From Glutinoglossum americanum (Eukaryota > Ascomycota > Geoglossomycetes > Geoglossales > Geoglossaceae), in NCBI GenBank assembly GCA_020080175.1, contig JAGHQL010000096.1:1-64000 (forward strand): a DNA stretch of 64,000 bases, read 5' to 3'. Under the pieces are notes generated by a model. That model saw only the letters and a list, made by a program, of their open reading frames with translations, was not told the origin of the DNA and did not search any database. Within the stretch, counting starts at the first letter, position 1. Each line of letters opens with the position of its first letter. Of the stretch, positions 10,660-21,230 are shown piece by piece. The translations under genes were made by a program, and so were the position numbers.

Positions 10660-11847
10660 TCATGGCTTGCCATTTTGTCCACCGCCATCCTGAACGTTCG
10701 TTCCATCGACAACCGTCTCACTGCTTGCTATCGCTCTTGTCTCCGCCCTTTCAATCAATCCGTGCAAGAGTCCTGCCGTAGCTGTCTGACTCCGTGTAGG
10801 CACATCCCCAGCCTCTTCAGGATCAATCGGAGGAAATATCTTGGCTTTGCCCTCTGCTCCGAGAGCAAAGGCACCACATGCAATCTTTGAGATTGAGATA
10901 TCTGGGTGGGTAAGTGAGAACGCGAGATGTGCGTTGGTATATTGGGAGAGAGCGCTGGTGAAAGGGCCACTGGTAATGGGTATTGACTGGTCACGCTTGC
11001 GCTTGCGATCGCTTTGGGGCGGCTCTGGGGACTGTTGTGGCTTCTTCCCTTGAGCAATGAAGCCAGGGATGTCAGCTTTTGAGATAGTGATCTCAAGGGA
11101 TTTGAGTAGTGGAGTGACCGGAGTCGTGAAGGCTAGGGTTACTGCGAGATCCTTGACTGTGTTCCTAAGAGAACCCAATATCTGCCTGGCGCTTTCATCC
11201 GTGTCCTCTACATCGTCTTCGTTAGGCGCTGTCACCTCGGCCAGAAACCTTTCTAGGGATGATGTAAGAAATCCCGAAGGGAGCTTCAGAAGTGATGCGC
11301 GGGTGTCGAAAGTAGTCGATAGATAGTCTAGGAAGGTTTCTCGGAGCGGTCCCGGCATTCGAGTGACGACGAGTGGGAGATGAGTAAATCCGGTGTTATC
11401 TTCAACGGTGCGCGACGAAGAATTCCGGAGTAATACAGCCATGTATGTGGTCTTCTCGTATTCAACTTCGACGTGGATGCCTCTAACGTCCTCCGGCGCC
11501 AATTCCTCCTCCGTCTGCGTAACGTCAACACTTTTGTCTACTCGTAATCTGCGTTCCTGCTCGATCCACGCAGCCTCGTCGCCTAGCACTTTCCATCGAC
11601 ACTCTTTTAATTTCCCTGCTTTCACCAATCCCTCGTCACCCCCCGTTGCCAACCCGACGCGCACACCTCTAAGCACTTCCCCCGCCAGCAAGTCCTTGAG
11701 ATGTCGGGCATGTTGGACGAGCGTCGCGTTTACCAGCAATGATTGTGCACCAGCATGATAGAGTGGGGACAGGCGGTAGAGCGTTAGTGTCACGTTGTAG
11801 AGAGGATATGGGCGGAGCCGTTCTTGTTCTAGTTCCGAGGCAGACAT
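10660..11847 (-). CDS. FTA1: Sim4 complex subunit Fta1 (CENP-L type)
   Basis: A single exon of 395 residues. The N-terminal signature YPLYNVTLTLYRLSPLYH, followed by the LVQHARHLKDLLAGEVLRGV segment, matches the fungal kinetochore Sim4 complex subunit Fta1, the orthologue of human CENP-L and budding yeast Iml3. These proteins pair with CENP-N and form part of the constitutive inner kinetochore. The middle (about residues 110-260) fits the alpha/beta CENP-L fold, and a basic patch, DRKRKRDQ, lies near residue 290. The ATG at 11847 is only ten codons before the conserved region. Family recognition is by memory of motifs, not by search. Its neighbour ASK1 is an outer-kinetochore gene. Confidence 0.85.
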   Translation of the reverse strand: MSASELEQERLRPYPLYNVTLTLYRLSPLYHAGAQSLLVNATLVQHARHLKDLLAGEVLRGVRVGLATGGDEGLVKAGKLKECRWKVLGDEAAWIEQERRLRVDKSVDVTQTEEELAPEDVRGIHVEVEYEKTTYMAVLLRNSSSRTVEDNTGFTHLPLVVTRMPGPLRETFLDYLSTTFDTRASLLKLPSGFLTSSLERFLAEVTAPNEDDVEDTDESARQILGSLRNTVKDLAVTLAFTTPVTPLLKSLEITISKADIPGFIAQGKKPQQSPEPPQSDRKRKRDQSIPITSGPFTSALSQYTNAHLAFSLTHPDISISKIACGAFALGAEGKAKIFPPIDPEEAGDVPTRSQTATAGLLHGLIERAETRAIASSETVVDGTNVQDGGGQNGKP

Positions 11848-12215
11848 GGAGGTGAATCTGGGGTTGGGTTCTGTGGTGTTTTTCGCGTTCTGCTAATGCG
11901 CGTTTGGCGATGATTAAGCGATCTTGCAGCAAATGATCTCATTCGACGGGCCTCCACGTATATCTTCAAGAGGGATTCTCATAACCACAAGCATGCTCTG
12001 AGTATCCCCACAACTGTTTGACAAACACAAACTCTTCCGTACTCTACGAGCACAACGCTTATGACTTGGGAATTGCATATATACACTAGCACCCTACCCA
12101 TCGTCCCCATTCGCTGTGTTATCGTTGCTAAGATGAAAAGAAAAAGGAAAACCTTTAGTTGGGGCAGATGCCGCCCCACCCGCACCTACTGGTGATTGAA
12201 GGATTTTCTATTCCC
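11848..12215. other. Intergenic between nitrite reductase and FTA1
   Basis: 368 bp between genes on the same strand, holding the nitrite reductase 3' end and the FTA1 promoter. No other signal was seen. Confidence 0.6.
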
Positions 12216-15200
12216 TCACCAATCAATCCCTCCTCCGCATCCACCACCTCCAGCAGCCACCATCGCCCTGTGTCTCCCCCCATCCACACCCCCGACCTTC
12301 CTCCCCTTCATCCCCTTCAACTTCCTATCCACCGCCGCAAACGGATCCACAGCCTCTTCCCTTCTAACCTTCCACTTCTGCGTACCCAACACCCCATCCA
12401 ATTCCTCAACAGGGGGCAGCTTCAGATACACCCACCCGTCATCGCGTGTTTCGACGGGGAAGGTGGCGATGTTGAGGCTATCATCGTTGGTACAGGTCCC
12501 TGCGGCGGGGCCTTTGAGCTCGAAGTTGCGTTTATGGTGAGGGCAGGAGACCCAGAGTTTATCTTTTTCGGGGTCGTCGCCAAGGAGGCCGTCGGAGAGG
12601 ACAAAGGCACGTTTATGGGGGCACATTTGTTGGGTAGCGTACCATTTGCCCTTAATCTTGAAGACTGCCAGTTGGGTGTCTCCGCGTTTGATATTTGCTG
12701 ATGAACCCGCTGGTGAGTCGGTGAAATGTTCCGCCCTGATGATGGGCTGCCAGGTCAGCTCGCTCCACTTGGTGCCGCGGAAATCCTTCATCGCGGGGTC
12801 TTTCACCCAGTATGTGGGCCGTTCCTGGTCACGCTCCTTGACATTATCCATGTCCTCAATAGTCTCATCGGTGTTGCCGAATTGCTGAAAGAGCTTCCGT
12901 CGCTCAGGGCTATTTATTGCCTCGGTCCATTCGCAGAAGAAAGACCCCACCAATTCCGACATTTGTTTTTCAAGTTCGGCACATATCCCAAGTTTATCAT
13001 CCAGTATGATCTCTCGAAGGTATCTAATCCCATTAGGAAGATTCTCAATCCACCGTGCTGTCCTCTGGAGCCTATCTGCTGTTCGGATGTAGAACATAAG
13101 GTAGCGGTCTAGTATAGGGATAACATCATCTGGAGGCACATCTTTCGCTAGCAGCTCTGAATGACGGGGTTCTGCTCCGCCGTTACCGCCTACGAAAATG
13201 TTGAACCCCTTTTCAGTGGCTATAAGTCCAAAGCTGCAATGAGGGTTAGCTGGGCCCACGTAGTACCTGAAGAGTGATGCAAGACATACTCTTTGTTTTG
13301 CGCTTCGGCGCACTCACGCACACAACCAGAGACACCGCCCTTAATTTTATGAGGTGACCGAATACTCTTGTATCTCTCCTCCAGCCGTATAGCCATCCCA
13401 ACACTATCGCCAATGCCGAAGCGACACCATGTTGTACCAACGCAGCTTTTCACAGTACGCAAAGCCTTGGCATAAGCGTGCCCGCTCTCTAAGCCGGCAC
13501 TAACAAGTTCAGTCCAGATAGCAATGAGATCCTGCTTCTTGGCTCCAAACATGTCTATGCGCTGCCCCCCTGTGATTTTGCAATATAGATTATACTTCTT
13601 GGCGACCTGACCGATAGCGATGAGCTTATCCGGAGTGATTTCTCCACCAGCAACTCTTGGGATGACTGAGAATGTACCATTCCTTTGAATGTTCGCCAGG
13701 AACTTGTCGTTGGTATCCTGGAGCCCGTGTAGCGGCTTGTCCAAGATATGTTTGTTGAAAAGAGAGGCCAGTATAGAACCAACTGTAGGCTTGCAGACCT
13801 CGCATCCCAACGCCTCCGGATCCTTCCCGCACTCATCCATAACCTCCATAAATGCCTTGAGTTTCTTGACAGAGATGACGTTATACAAGTCTGCTCGCGA
13901 GTACGCAAAATGTGGGCACACTAAATTCGTCAGTTCCAACGTACTCGACTAGGATTGTGGAGAACCGGAGCTTACGGTGATTTGACACCTCCTGACCCAT
14001 ATTTTTCATTTCCTTGTTGAAAATGGATTGAACCAAAGGCATACACCCGCCACATCCCGTACCCGCTTTGGTACAGGACTTGACATCTCCAATGCTCTTA
14101 CAGGTTGAGTCTTTGACCTTCTTAACCACATCCCCTTTTGTGACATTGTGGCAAGAACATATCTGCATGTCGTCATCCCTGGAAAAAGCGAAGTCTTAGC
14201 ACCACTAAGGTTCGGGAATATAGCTGGATACCCACAAGTCGTCGCCATCATCCTCTTCCCCGCCTTTTGCCCCTAAGATAAACTGGCTCGGTGGCACTTC
14301 CAACGGTTTTTGGTTCTTGACCGTGGCGACAAGTTTCACATAATCCTTGGTATCTCCAATCATCATCCCACCCAGGAGGTACTTCCCATCGGGGGTGAAT
14401 AAATACTTCTTATAAACGGCCTGAAATGGATCCCTGTAACTCAAAGCCTTCACTAAGAGCGGTGGCGGTCCCTCGGTGGCATTGTTCGCTCGGGGGTTGG
14501 CAATGCCATGGGCACGGTATCGACCAGGCGGACCTTTTGGTCCATCTCTATCAGCGAAGAAATCCCCAAAGCTAGCCACATCAACCCCCAGCAGCTTCAG
14601 TTTGGTACTCAGGTCAGGCCTTTTAAATCTCCGTGGCGTATGTGCTTTCGCCTGCGTGAGGTTGAATGATAGGACATCTGCCATTTCGACGCCCGGTGCA
14701 ATGAGTCCAAATGTCTGGTTTTGCCAACTGGCGCATTCCCCAATAGCATAGATATCGGGAGTCGACGTCTCTAAGTTTTGGTCAACAACGATTCCCCCAC
14801 CTCTATCAGCACACTTGATGCCGGCATTTCGTGCTAGCTCATCTCTTGGTTTGATACCAATCTGTTCCTAGATTAGCAAATGCAGTAGGTACTCGAGATC
14901 ATAAGGGGTGCCTACCGCAAAACAGATGCACCGACAATCCATCGATTCCCCATCCTCAAACGTGACACCGACGACATCATTCCTACCATCGGTGTTTATT
15001 CTCCCAACTCTCTTACTTAGAAGCACATCCAAGCCAAGAGCCCTTATTTCCTCAAGCACTAGCGTTCCAGCATCTGAATCCAGCTGCCGGGAGAGTACCC
15101 ACCGATTCCTCTCAATGAGCTTCACGCTTCCGAATTCTTCAAGATCCATCATAGCCTTCGCAGCCTCCAACCCAAGAAGGCCACCACCAACCACCACGCC

Positions 15201-16067
15201 ATTAGAGCCCTTCACCTTTGCAGCAAAGGATATCAAATTTTCTAGATCCGCAATCGTCCGATAAACGAATACCCCATTAGCATCATAGCCAGGCGTGTGT
15301 TGCGGAAGCACTGCATCTGAGCCGGTTGCTAGGACGAGGATGTCATAGGAGACAGTGTCACCATTGGAAGTCGTGAGTGCTTTAGACTCAGGATGGATCT
15401 CAGTGACTCTCGTGTTCAGGTGATATCTCAACGAACCATCAGCAAAGCCTGAGTACTACAAGGAGAGGTCAGCTACGTCCTTCAGGTCTCGCCAATAATC
15501 AGGAAGTGTATATACCCATTCTTCAGGATTCAGATATAGATCCTCCACTCGACGATGTTGGAAATACGAAGTCAGCCCAACACGATTGTATGCTACGTGA
15601 GGCTCTTCTCCGATAACCACAATATCGTATTCCTGGCGTCTGGCATCGAGTTTGGTCAACTTCTCACTGTACACTTACTATTAGTGAAACGGTGCTTTCC
15701 ATCGTAAAGTCAGTTGGTGAGCTCACATGAACGATATCGCAACCATCCCTAAGCCTACGACAACGATTTTCTTCCGGTGTACCGGGCTTTCACAGGAGTT
15801 GATGCCATTGGTTCCATTCACCTGGTTGGTCCCGTCGGTCCCGCCGGCCCCGCTCACCCCATTGATCACATTGACTTCGCTGAGCTCCTTGGTCCCGTCA
15901 GCTCTATCCAGCACATTGACCACATTGACCTCATGGACTTCATGGACCTCATGGACCTCAATGACTCCAATGCCTCCTTTCACCCCATCCACCATATTCA
16001 CTTCCTGATCCCCGCCGACTCCATTAATCCCACAAACAGCCTCATTACTCTCCATCGCGCAGCTCAT
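12216..16067 (-). CDS. niiA: Nitrite reductase [NAD(P)H], siroheme type
   Basis: 1,169 residues after removing six introns (15667-15726, 15456-15515, 14862-14915, 14179-14235, 13921-13975, 13234-13289). It reduces nitrite to ammonium in the cytosol. Domain order: FAD/NAD(P)H oxidoreductase ([13 protein letters not shown] at about residue 100, then [15 protein letters not shown]); a BFD-like [2Fe-2S] domain ([10 protein letters not shown]...[11 protein letters not shown], about 555-600); ferredoxin-like half domains; the siroheme/[4Fe-4S] core with CVGTTWC (about 779) and CVREC (about 817); and a C-terminal Rieske-type domain with QMCPHKRAF and SCPHHKRNF (about 1030-1065). The first ~100 residues are an unusual extension rich in Asn, Gly and Val and built partly from a 9-bp tandem repeat; ATG 16067 gives this extension and could be too far upstream. 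It lies downstream of nitrate reductase on the same strand. Confidence 0.96.
15912..15956. repeat. 9-bp tandem repeat in niiA N-terminus
   Basis: Five adjacent 9-mers of the form CACATTGAC or YTCATGGAC. On the coding (minus) strand they encode the tripeptide pattern VHE/VNV. The unit length is a multiple of three, so copy-number change would keep the frame. Confidence 0.85.
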
Positions 16068-16342
16068 ACCCGTGAATCGGCCTCGCCTCTACGAAGAGAG
16101 TAAAATCTCAAAATCACTACCGTAGCAAGACTCAGATGCGACACAGGAACATGCACAAAATCAAACATCAAAATAACTTTACCCAATACCTCTGATATCC
16201 CACCGCAAGCACTCTATCCCTGGCGGGCACAACCGCCGGAATATCCCAGAGCCCAAGAGCCTTCCATCCCACCAAGAGTCCTCCACAACCCCCGCGGAAG
16301 TGAATCGAAAAAAAGTCGGCTCATTCCTCCGTTCCTCCGTAC

Positions 16343-16350
16343 CTCCGTGG
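16343..16350 (+). promoter_or_regulatory. NirA-type box (CTCCGTGG) upstream of niiA
   Basis: Exact match to the Aspergillus NirA consensus CTCCGHGG, 276 bp upstream of the niiA ATG. NirA is the nitrate-specific Zn2Cys6 activator of niaD and niiA. The position and the nearby GATA sites fit co-activation by NirA and AreA. Confidence 0.65.
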
Positions 16351-16382
16351 ACCACAAGCACAAATCTTCTCGCGCATTTCCC

Positions 16383-16388
16383 TTATCG
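16383..16388 (-). promoter_or_regulatory. GATA (AreA-type) site upstream of niiA
   Basis: CGATAA on the minus strand, fitting HGATAR, about 316 bp before the niiA ATG. Other HGATAR matches are at 16447-16452 (minus strand) and 16481-16486 (plus strand). A cluster of GATA sites beside a NirA box is the usual design for nitrogen-metabolite-controlled genes. Confidence 0.5.
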
Positions 16389-16843
16389 CAGTGACTCAAG
16401 TAACCAAACGCAAAAAAACAACCCAGAGACGGATCGGTGCGTAGGTCTATCTCCTCGGTGGTGTTGGTAGATGTGGGCCCTGATAAGGCTGGCTCCAAAG
16501 TTTCAAGTAGATTGGGTGGCTTCGCCTGATCGTTGGAGGTTGATAACGAGCCGACGCTGGGCGCCGGAGAACTTGTCCGTCGAGAGACAGCAAGGCACTG
16601 TGTTCCGCGTGTGTATACGGTACGGAACCCGATGGATCCGGTCCGATGATTAATGTATTCTTAATTCTCAGATTCTCTAGTTTTTCGTTCGTTTTTCTGC
16701 GAGAAAAATCTAGAGAATTCGTCAATTCTCAGGTGAACAATCCTGTTCTCTTGCTCTATGTCTCTATGTGAATCTGGGTCAGATAGCAGTTTGGAAGAAG
16801 CACAATGCGAAAACTGCCCCACGCCTAGCCCCTTCGGAAATGC

Positions 16844-19732
16844 TCAAAAAAACACCATGTCTGAATTCTTCCACCCTTGCTCACTCAGCCACTTGCGTAC
16901 CGACGTCTCTAGCGCCTCTGGTCCACAAATCAGGGCCATTGTACCTTCGCTCCATGGCATATGTTCTCGTATCAAGTCCCCCGATATCCTGCCCCGCATG
17001 CCATCCCACTCCTCGTGCGCCTTGGTAAGGGTATACACAACTTTACACCGATCCGAATTTTCGGTCGCATATGCATCGAGCTCTTGTTTGCAGAGGATAT
17101 CCTCGAATAGTCTGTTGCCGTCTAGAACGACGCAATATGTGCTATCCTCTGGGTCCTGTATGATAGCTCTAAAGACTTGGTAGATAGGGGTGACGCCACT
17201 GCCAGCGCATATCATGAGGAAGGATTTAACCTGACGAAGTTCACCACCAATAGTACAACTCCCGCGGCCGAGATACTCGAATTTGCCAATGGGGCCTTTG
17301 AAGTCGACGAATCGCCCTAGGGGTAGAGCGTCCAATGCAAGCGTCATCCGACCTCCCTTTATCTCCTCCGTATCGAAGTATATCTTCACCAAGACTTCAA
17401 GCAAGCCCTTCTCCTTGATTTCTGTTATCGGCGTGTATGACCGTATCACTGCCTCACCAGTTACGGGATCTCGTAATCTGACCATCAAATGCTGTCCAAC
17501 AGGCAATCCAAGCGTTTGCTCCTGATGTTCAAGCTGAAAGACAAAAATCCGAGTGTCCCAAGAGACGATCCTCTTCTCCAGTAGGGCAGCCTTGGTCCAG
17601 GCTCGCGGTTGCAGGAATACCTTGCGCTTCTCAATTGATTGACCTTGGGGATCTCCCTCTCTTAAGGCTACTCGGGACACCCCATCTAGCGACCCAACAT
17701 GATATTTGGGCATCATAGCTTTGGCAGTTTCGCTGTCTGGATTGATGTTAGCCAGGCCTGCCCTTATGGACAGGGTGACCCACGGATAGCCATAAATTCT
17801 TCCGTAGAGTCAAGCCCCGCAGCAGAAATGATGCTTTGAGCCCCCCCAGGATGCCCTCCCAGAAATTCCGTACCATCGTAGACTTCTCCGTTGAGCACAA
17901 ACCAGGGCTGGTCAGCATTACCATGCCTTCGGAGTTCATCAATCGTGATAATTCTGTCAACCCCATCTTTTGTCATTTTCACCTCCGCCTCCACGGCCCG
18001 TTCTATTGGCGCAGACCCCCCGCCGCCAAACTGTTCACCCCAGTGACCATTTGTCAAGTCCCCGCCGGCACTTTTGACCCTTTCCATCCAGCCACCAGGT
18101 ATCAATGCTGGTTGTGTCGGATGTTCAAATTGAAGGAGGTTGCCATCTTTTATTATGGCTACTCGAAACCAGGGGTTATTCATCATCCCCAGCACTGACC
18201 AGTACATGTCTCTCGGCTGTATATTCATCGCCTCGTCCATAGCTCTCACCAGTATGTCATCTGCCTCTTTTAATTCCGAGACCTTGATGCTCAATGACCA
18301 AAAGCACCAGCAAAAGCAGCTCTCCCGCCATGACATGTCTAATTGGCCGCCGTAAAGCTGCTGGTTTACCCCCCGGTATAGATCTTCAGGGTAGTTGATA
18401 TCGGAGAGTTGCCATGTCCGGCCTTTGTCTAAAGATATCTCGACCCGCGAGACCCGCCGGCCGCCACCACCGTATGCATACCCCTTAATCCGATAATTCT
18501 CAGGCAAACCAATCAGCGATAGCCGTTCACCATGGGCTGGATATGTGATGGCAGAGTTGACATTGAGGTCATATATAGCATATCGCTCATCATACCACCA
18601 ACGGGGGTTGTTGGCAGACTCATCTGGCGACACCATTGTTCTAGAGGTATTATCAGCCACTCCAGCCCATAGACCATGACCGCGGTGCACTTACGGTAGT
18701 ACCCGGTTGTCATATATATGATACCAATTATCACTCGGAGCATTAGTGATTATTAATTTCTTCAGCCATTTCACACTGCGCCCACCAATCTGACCGGGCA
18801 CGACGGCTCTAAGTGGCTTCCCATGATCTGGGCGCAGCATCTCTCCGTTCATCTTATAAGCAAGCATGATCCCCTTGTTATCATCCATAGCCCAGTTTAG
18901 CTTCACCGATGTTCCGTAAAACCCGTTCGGCTTTCAAGATATTAGCCTTACACATGATAATGGGTTCTGTTGGTTCCTACCAGTTTGTCCGCGCCTTCCA
19001 TGCATACATACCTTGCTCCTCTCAAAGGTCTCGCTCTCCTAATGACATCTGACATGACTACTCCAGTAAAGAGTGCTGTTGAGAGACCTGCCGCGCCCCA
19101 TGAGAAACCTTTACTCTTTCGAACTTGGTTTTGCTCCTTCCGCCGATTGCCAGCGCAGACCAGTGTGATCGGGTAGGTAACTTGCTCATATTCGGACATC
19201 AACTGTCTCAGGGTCAAAGTCATGGGATTTTCAACAAGCCTAAGATAAATGTTAGACACCCCTCAAATAAACATATTACGGAAATCCAACTAGTCCTACC
19301 CTTCGATAGAAAATTCCCAGTCCTGAATCTCATCTTCACGGACCTGAGGCACTGGACCATGATTCCGCACATAGAAAAGACCTGGCGACGTTAAGAAACC
19401 TTAAGAATGAAAACAGTTAGCGCCATTTGCTCTAGATAAACCATATAATGTCACCTGCCTTCGTTGTACAAAGCAGATAGAGGCGGTTCAACGTTAAAGG
19501 GGTGTACTCCAGTCAACCGTATCAACCTGGGATCGCGAGGTACATGGCAATCCGGAGTATTTTTATCAATGTCCAGCACCTCAATTGGCTCCGTTGATGG
19601 CGGAGGTAAAGGGATTTTCCAATAATCCGGAGCATTAGATTCACTATCCACCGTCTCGGGTGGGGTAGGAGGCATGCGTGCTGCCATCAAATTCACAGCC
19701 CTTCCAAACATGTCTTCAAATGAGTGAGCCAT
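16844..19732 (-). CDS. niaD: Nitrate reductase [NADPH]
   Basis: 872 residues after removing five introns (19400-19458, 19240-19299, 18931-18980, 18641-18694, 17737-17783). It reduces nitrate to nitrite in the cytosol. Domain order: a Mo-molybdopterin domain with the Mo-ligand cysteine in TLVCAGNRRKEQN (about residue 150); a dimerisation domain (PENYRIKGYAYGGGGRRVSR, then FCWCFWSL); a cytochrome b5 haem domain with the HPGG haem ligand at about 551; an FAD domain with RSYTP (about 674); and an NAD(P)H domain with GSGVTPIYQ and CGPEALE, ending in Phe-Phe. ATG 19732 starts MAHSFEDMF; an upstream in-frame ATG at 19807 is less likely. Intron 1 appears to be of GC-AG type (AAG|GCAGGT), because only this splice gives the conserved LYNEGFLTSPG. 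niiA follows in tandem, where Aspergillus has a divergent pair. Confidence 0.97.
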
Positions 19733-19913
19733 GGCTGACTCTGTATTTACAATGCAGTAGTATTTTTCTCTGAACACTGAGGTTCTCGCAACTCCCATAT
19801 ATATCATTTGGCCCTTGGCAGGAGAGGCCCATCATGGGGCTCTTCCTGCCCATCCCGACTCATCCAATTGCATTCACTCTAGATACGGCCATGTCAGTGG
19901 CATAAGGATGATC

Positions 19914-19921
19914 CCGCGGAG
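19914..19921 (-). promoter_or_regulatory. NirA-type box (CTCCGCGG) upstream of niaD
   Basis: Exact CTCCGHGG match on the minus strand, in the same orientation as the gene and about 182 bp before the niaD ATG. Confidence 0.65.
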
Positions 19922-19956
19922 GCGGACGGACGGACGACAGATGGAAAATAGCAAGG

Positions 19957-19980
19957 AGATAATGCGAAGGTTTCTTATCT
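19957..19980. promoter_or_regulatory. Inverted pair of GATA sites upstream of niaD
   Basis: AGATAA at 19957-19962 (+) and TTATCT at 19975-19980 (AGATAAG on the minus strand), facing each other with a 12-bp gap and about 36 bp from the NirA box. Another AGATAAG on the minus strand is at 20185-20191. These fit HGATAR sites for the general nitrogen activator AreA/NIT2. Confidence 0.55.
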
Positions 19981-20290
19981 CCACGGCATTCGACCTACGG
20001 ATGCGGGTTCGGCAGCGCCGCTAATTCTATGCACCTCAAATGCGTGCTTAGTGAAAATGCGTAAGTAGGTGTCTCGGGAATTCGGAGAATGACCGGAAAT
20101 GTTTAGACTCAATGTTGAAATTTTAGTCTTGCCGAGGACGCCCATCCTGGTGTTCGCACATGTACATACATACATACACGCCCCCTTATCTAAACGCGAG
20201 TTGTGGTGGAGAAACTTCAACTCCGCTGACGGGTCGAGACATTTGGCGGGCATCCGCACCTCACCATCGAAAATAAGTGGTATTCGCCAC

Positions 20291-20298
20291 CCGCGGAG
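20291..20298 (-). promoter_or_regulatory. Second NirA-type box upstream of niaD
   Basis: A second exact CTCCGCGG on the minus strand, about 560 bp before the niaD ATG. Two exact 8-mers in the same orientation within 400 bp are unlikely by chance. Confidence 0.5.
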
Positions 20299-21230
20299 TA
20301 CCTTCAGCAAACGCCAGACCAAAAGAGAGAAAACCCTCCGAATGGCAAACACGTTAACGGTGCTCAGAGGCTGTATCCTAACAGGCTGTGTATTTTCTTG
20401 GTAGTTGTGCAATGCGAATTCGAACTTCCTTGACGTTACCGAATAAAAATCCCAAGCTGGCTCTGCGTTAGGGTTGCTTACACCAGTTTAGCGGATTAAC
20501 GCTAGCCCGACTTCCTGGAATCTGTGTCTGCATTTCTGTGCTTTTAGTGCGCGCCTGTGTTCTCGCCCGAGTCCTGCATCAGAGAACAGCACAGTGCAAC
20601 AGGATTGGAAAAGGGTTTCCTCCACAGGCTTAAGGACATTCAGTGCCGTGGAGAGGCGCAGGTCTCATAGCAGCAATACTCTCCTCCGCGCGTGCTAGCA
20701 TCTAGCTGTCAGTGAATATCTTAACCCCATAGAGTCAACTCCATCACCTGAGAAGACTTCTCAATCGCAAAAAATTTCGATTATTTGGCAGCTGGCCACA
20801 AGGTATGCCGGGATTTGCTGCATGCCTTCCCGTGTGAGGAAGAATTCGAAAGCTTTTCTACAGAAATCGATGAAATTGCAGAGTCGGGAAAGGGAGAGTA
20901 CTGAGGTTTACTCGCCTACCTTTGAACATTCAAGAGCTAATATCTATCGCCTTATGTCTAAATGAATCTTTACCAACTGTCTACCGGTGATCTATTTCAT
21001 TATGCAGAAGCGAATAAAAAATATTATCACGGGGCCAATGACGAAATAGAAAGACAGCTTTAGAAATCTTTCTGAAAGCATCTAACTAGCGACCCCAGAG
21101 CCGATCGCCAATGCCATCACACAACCGCCAGTGTTTGACCCTTGGGGAGAAAATCCTTGGTCCTCGTCCATTCGTGAGATCTATGATGCCCCAACAGTCG
21201 CAACGCCAGATTCGCAAGGACGAAACTTTT

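Larger units (their letters stand above)
16068..16843. other. niaD-niiA intergenic region with nitrate promoter
   Basis: 776 bp between the nitrate reductase stop and the nitrite reductase start, both on the minus strand. It must hold the niiA promoter and contains one NirA-type box and three GATA sites, annotated separately. No gene was seen inside. Confidence 0.7.
19733..21230. other. niaD upstream region and Hsp110 3' flank
   Basis: 1.5 kb without a supported gene. The first ~570 bp upstream of niaD hold two NirA-type boxes and several GATA sites. A short ATAC microsatellite lies at about 20163-20177. No nitrate transporter gene is present in this gap. Confidence 0.65.
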
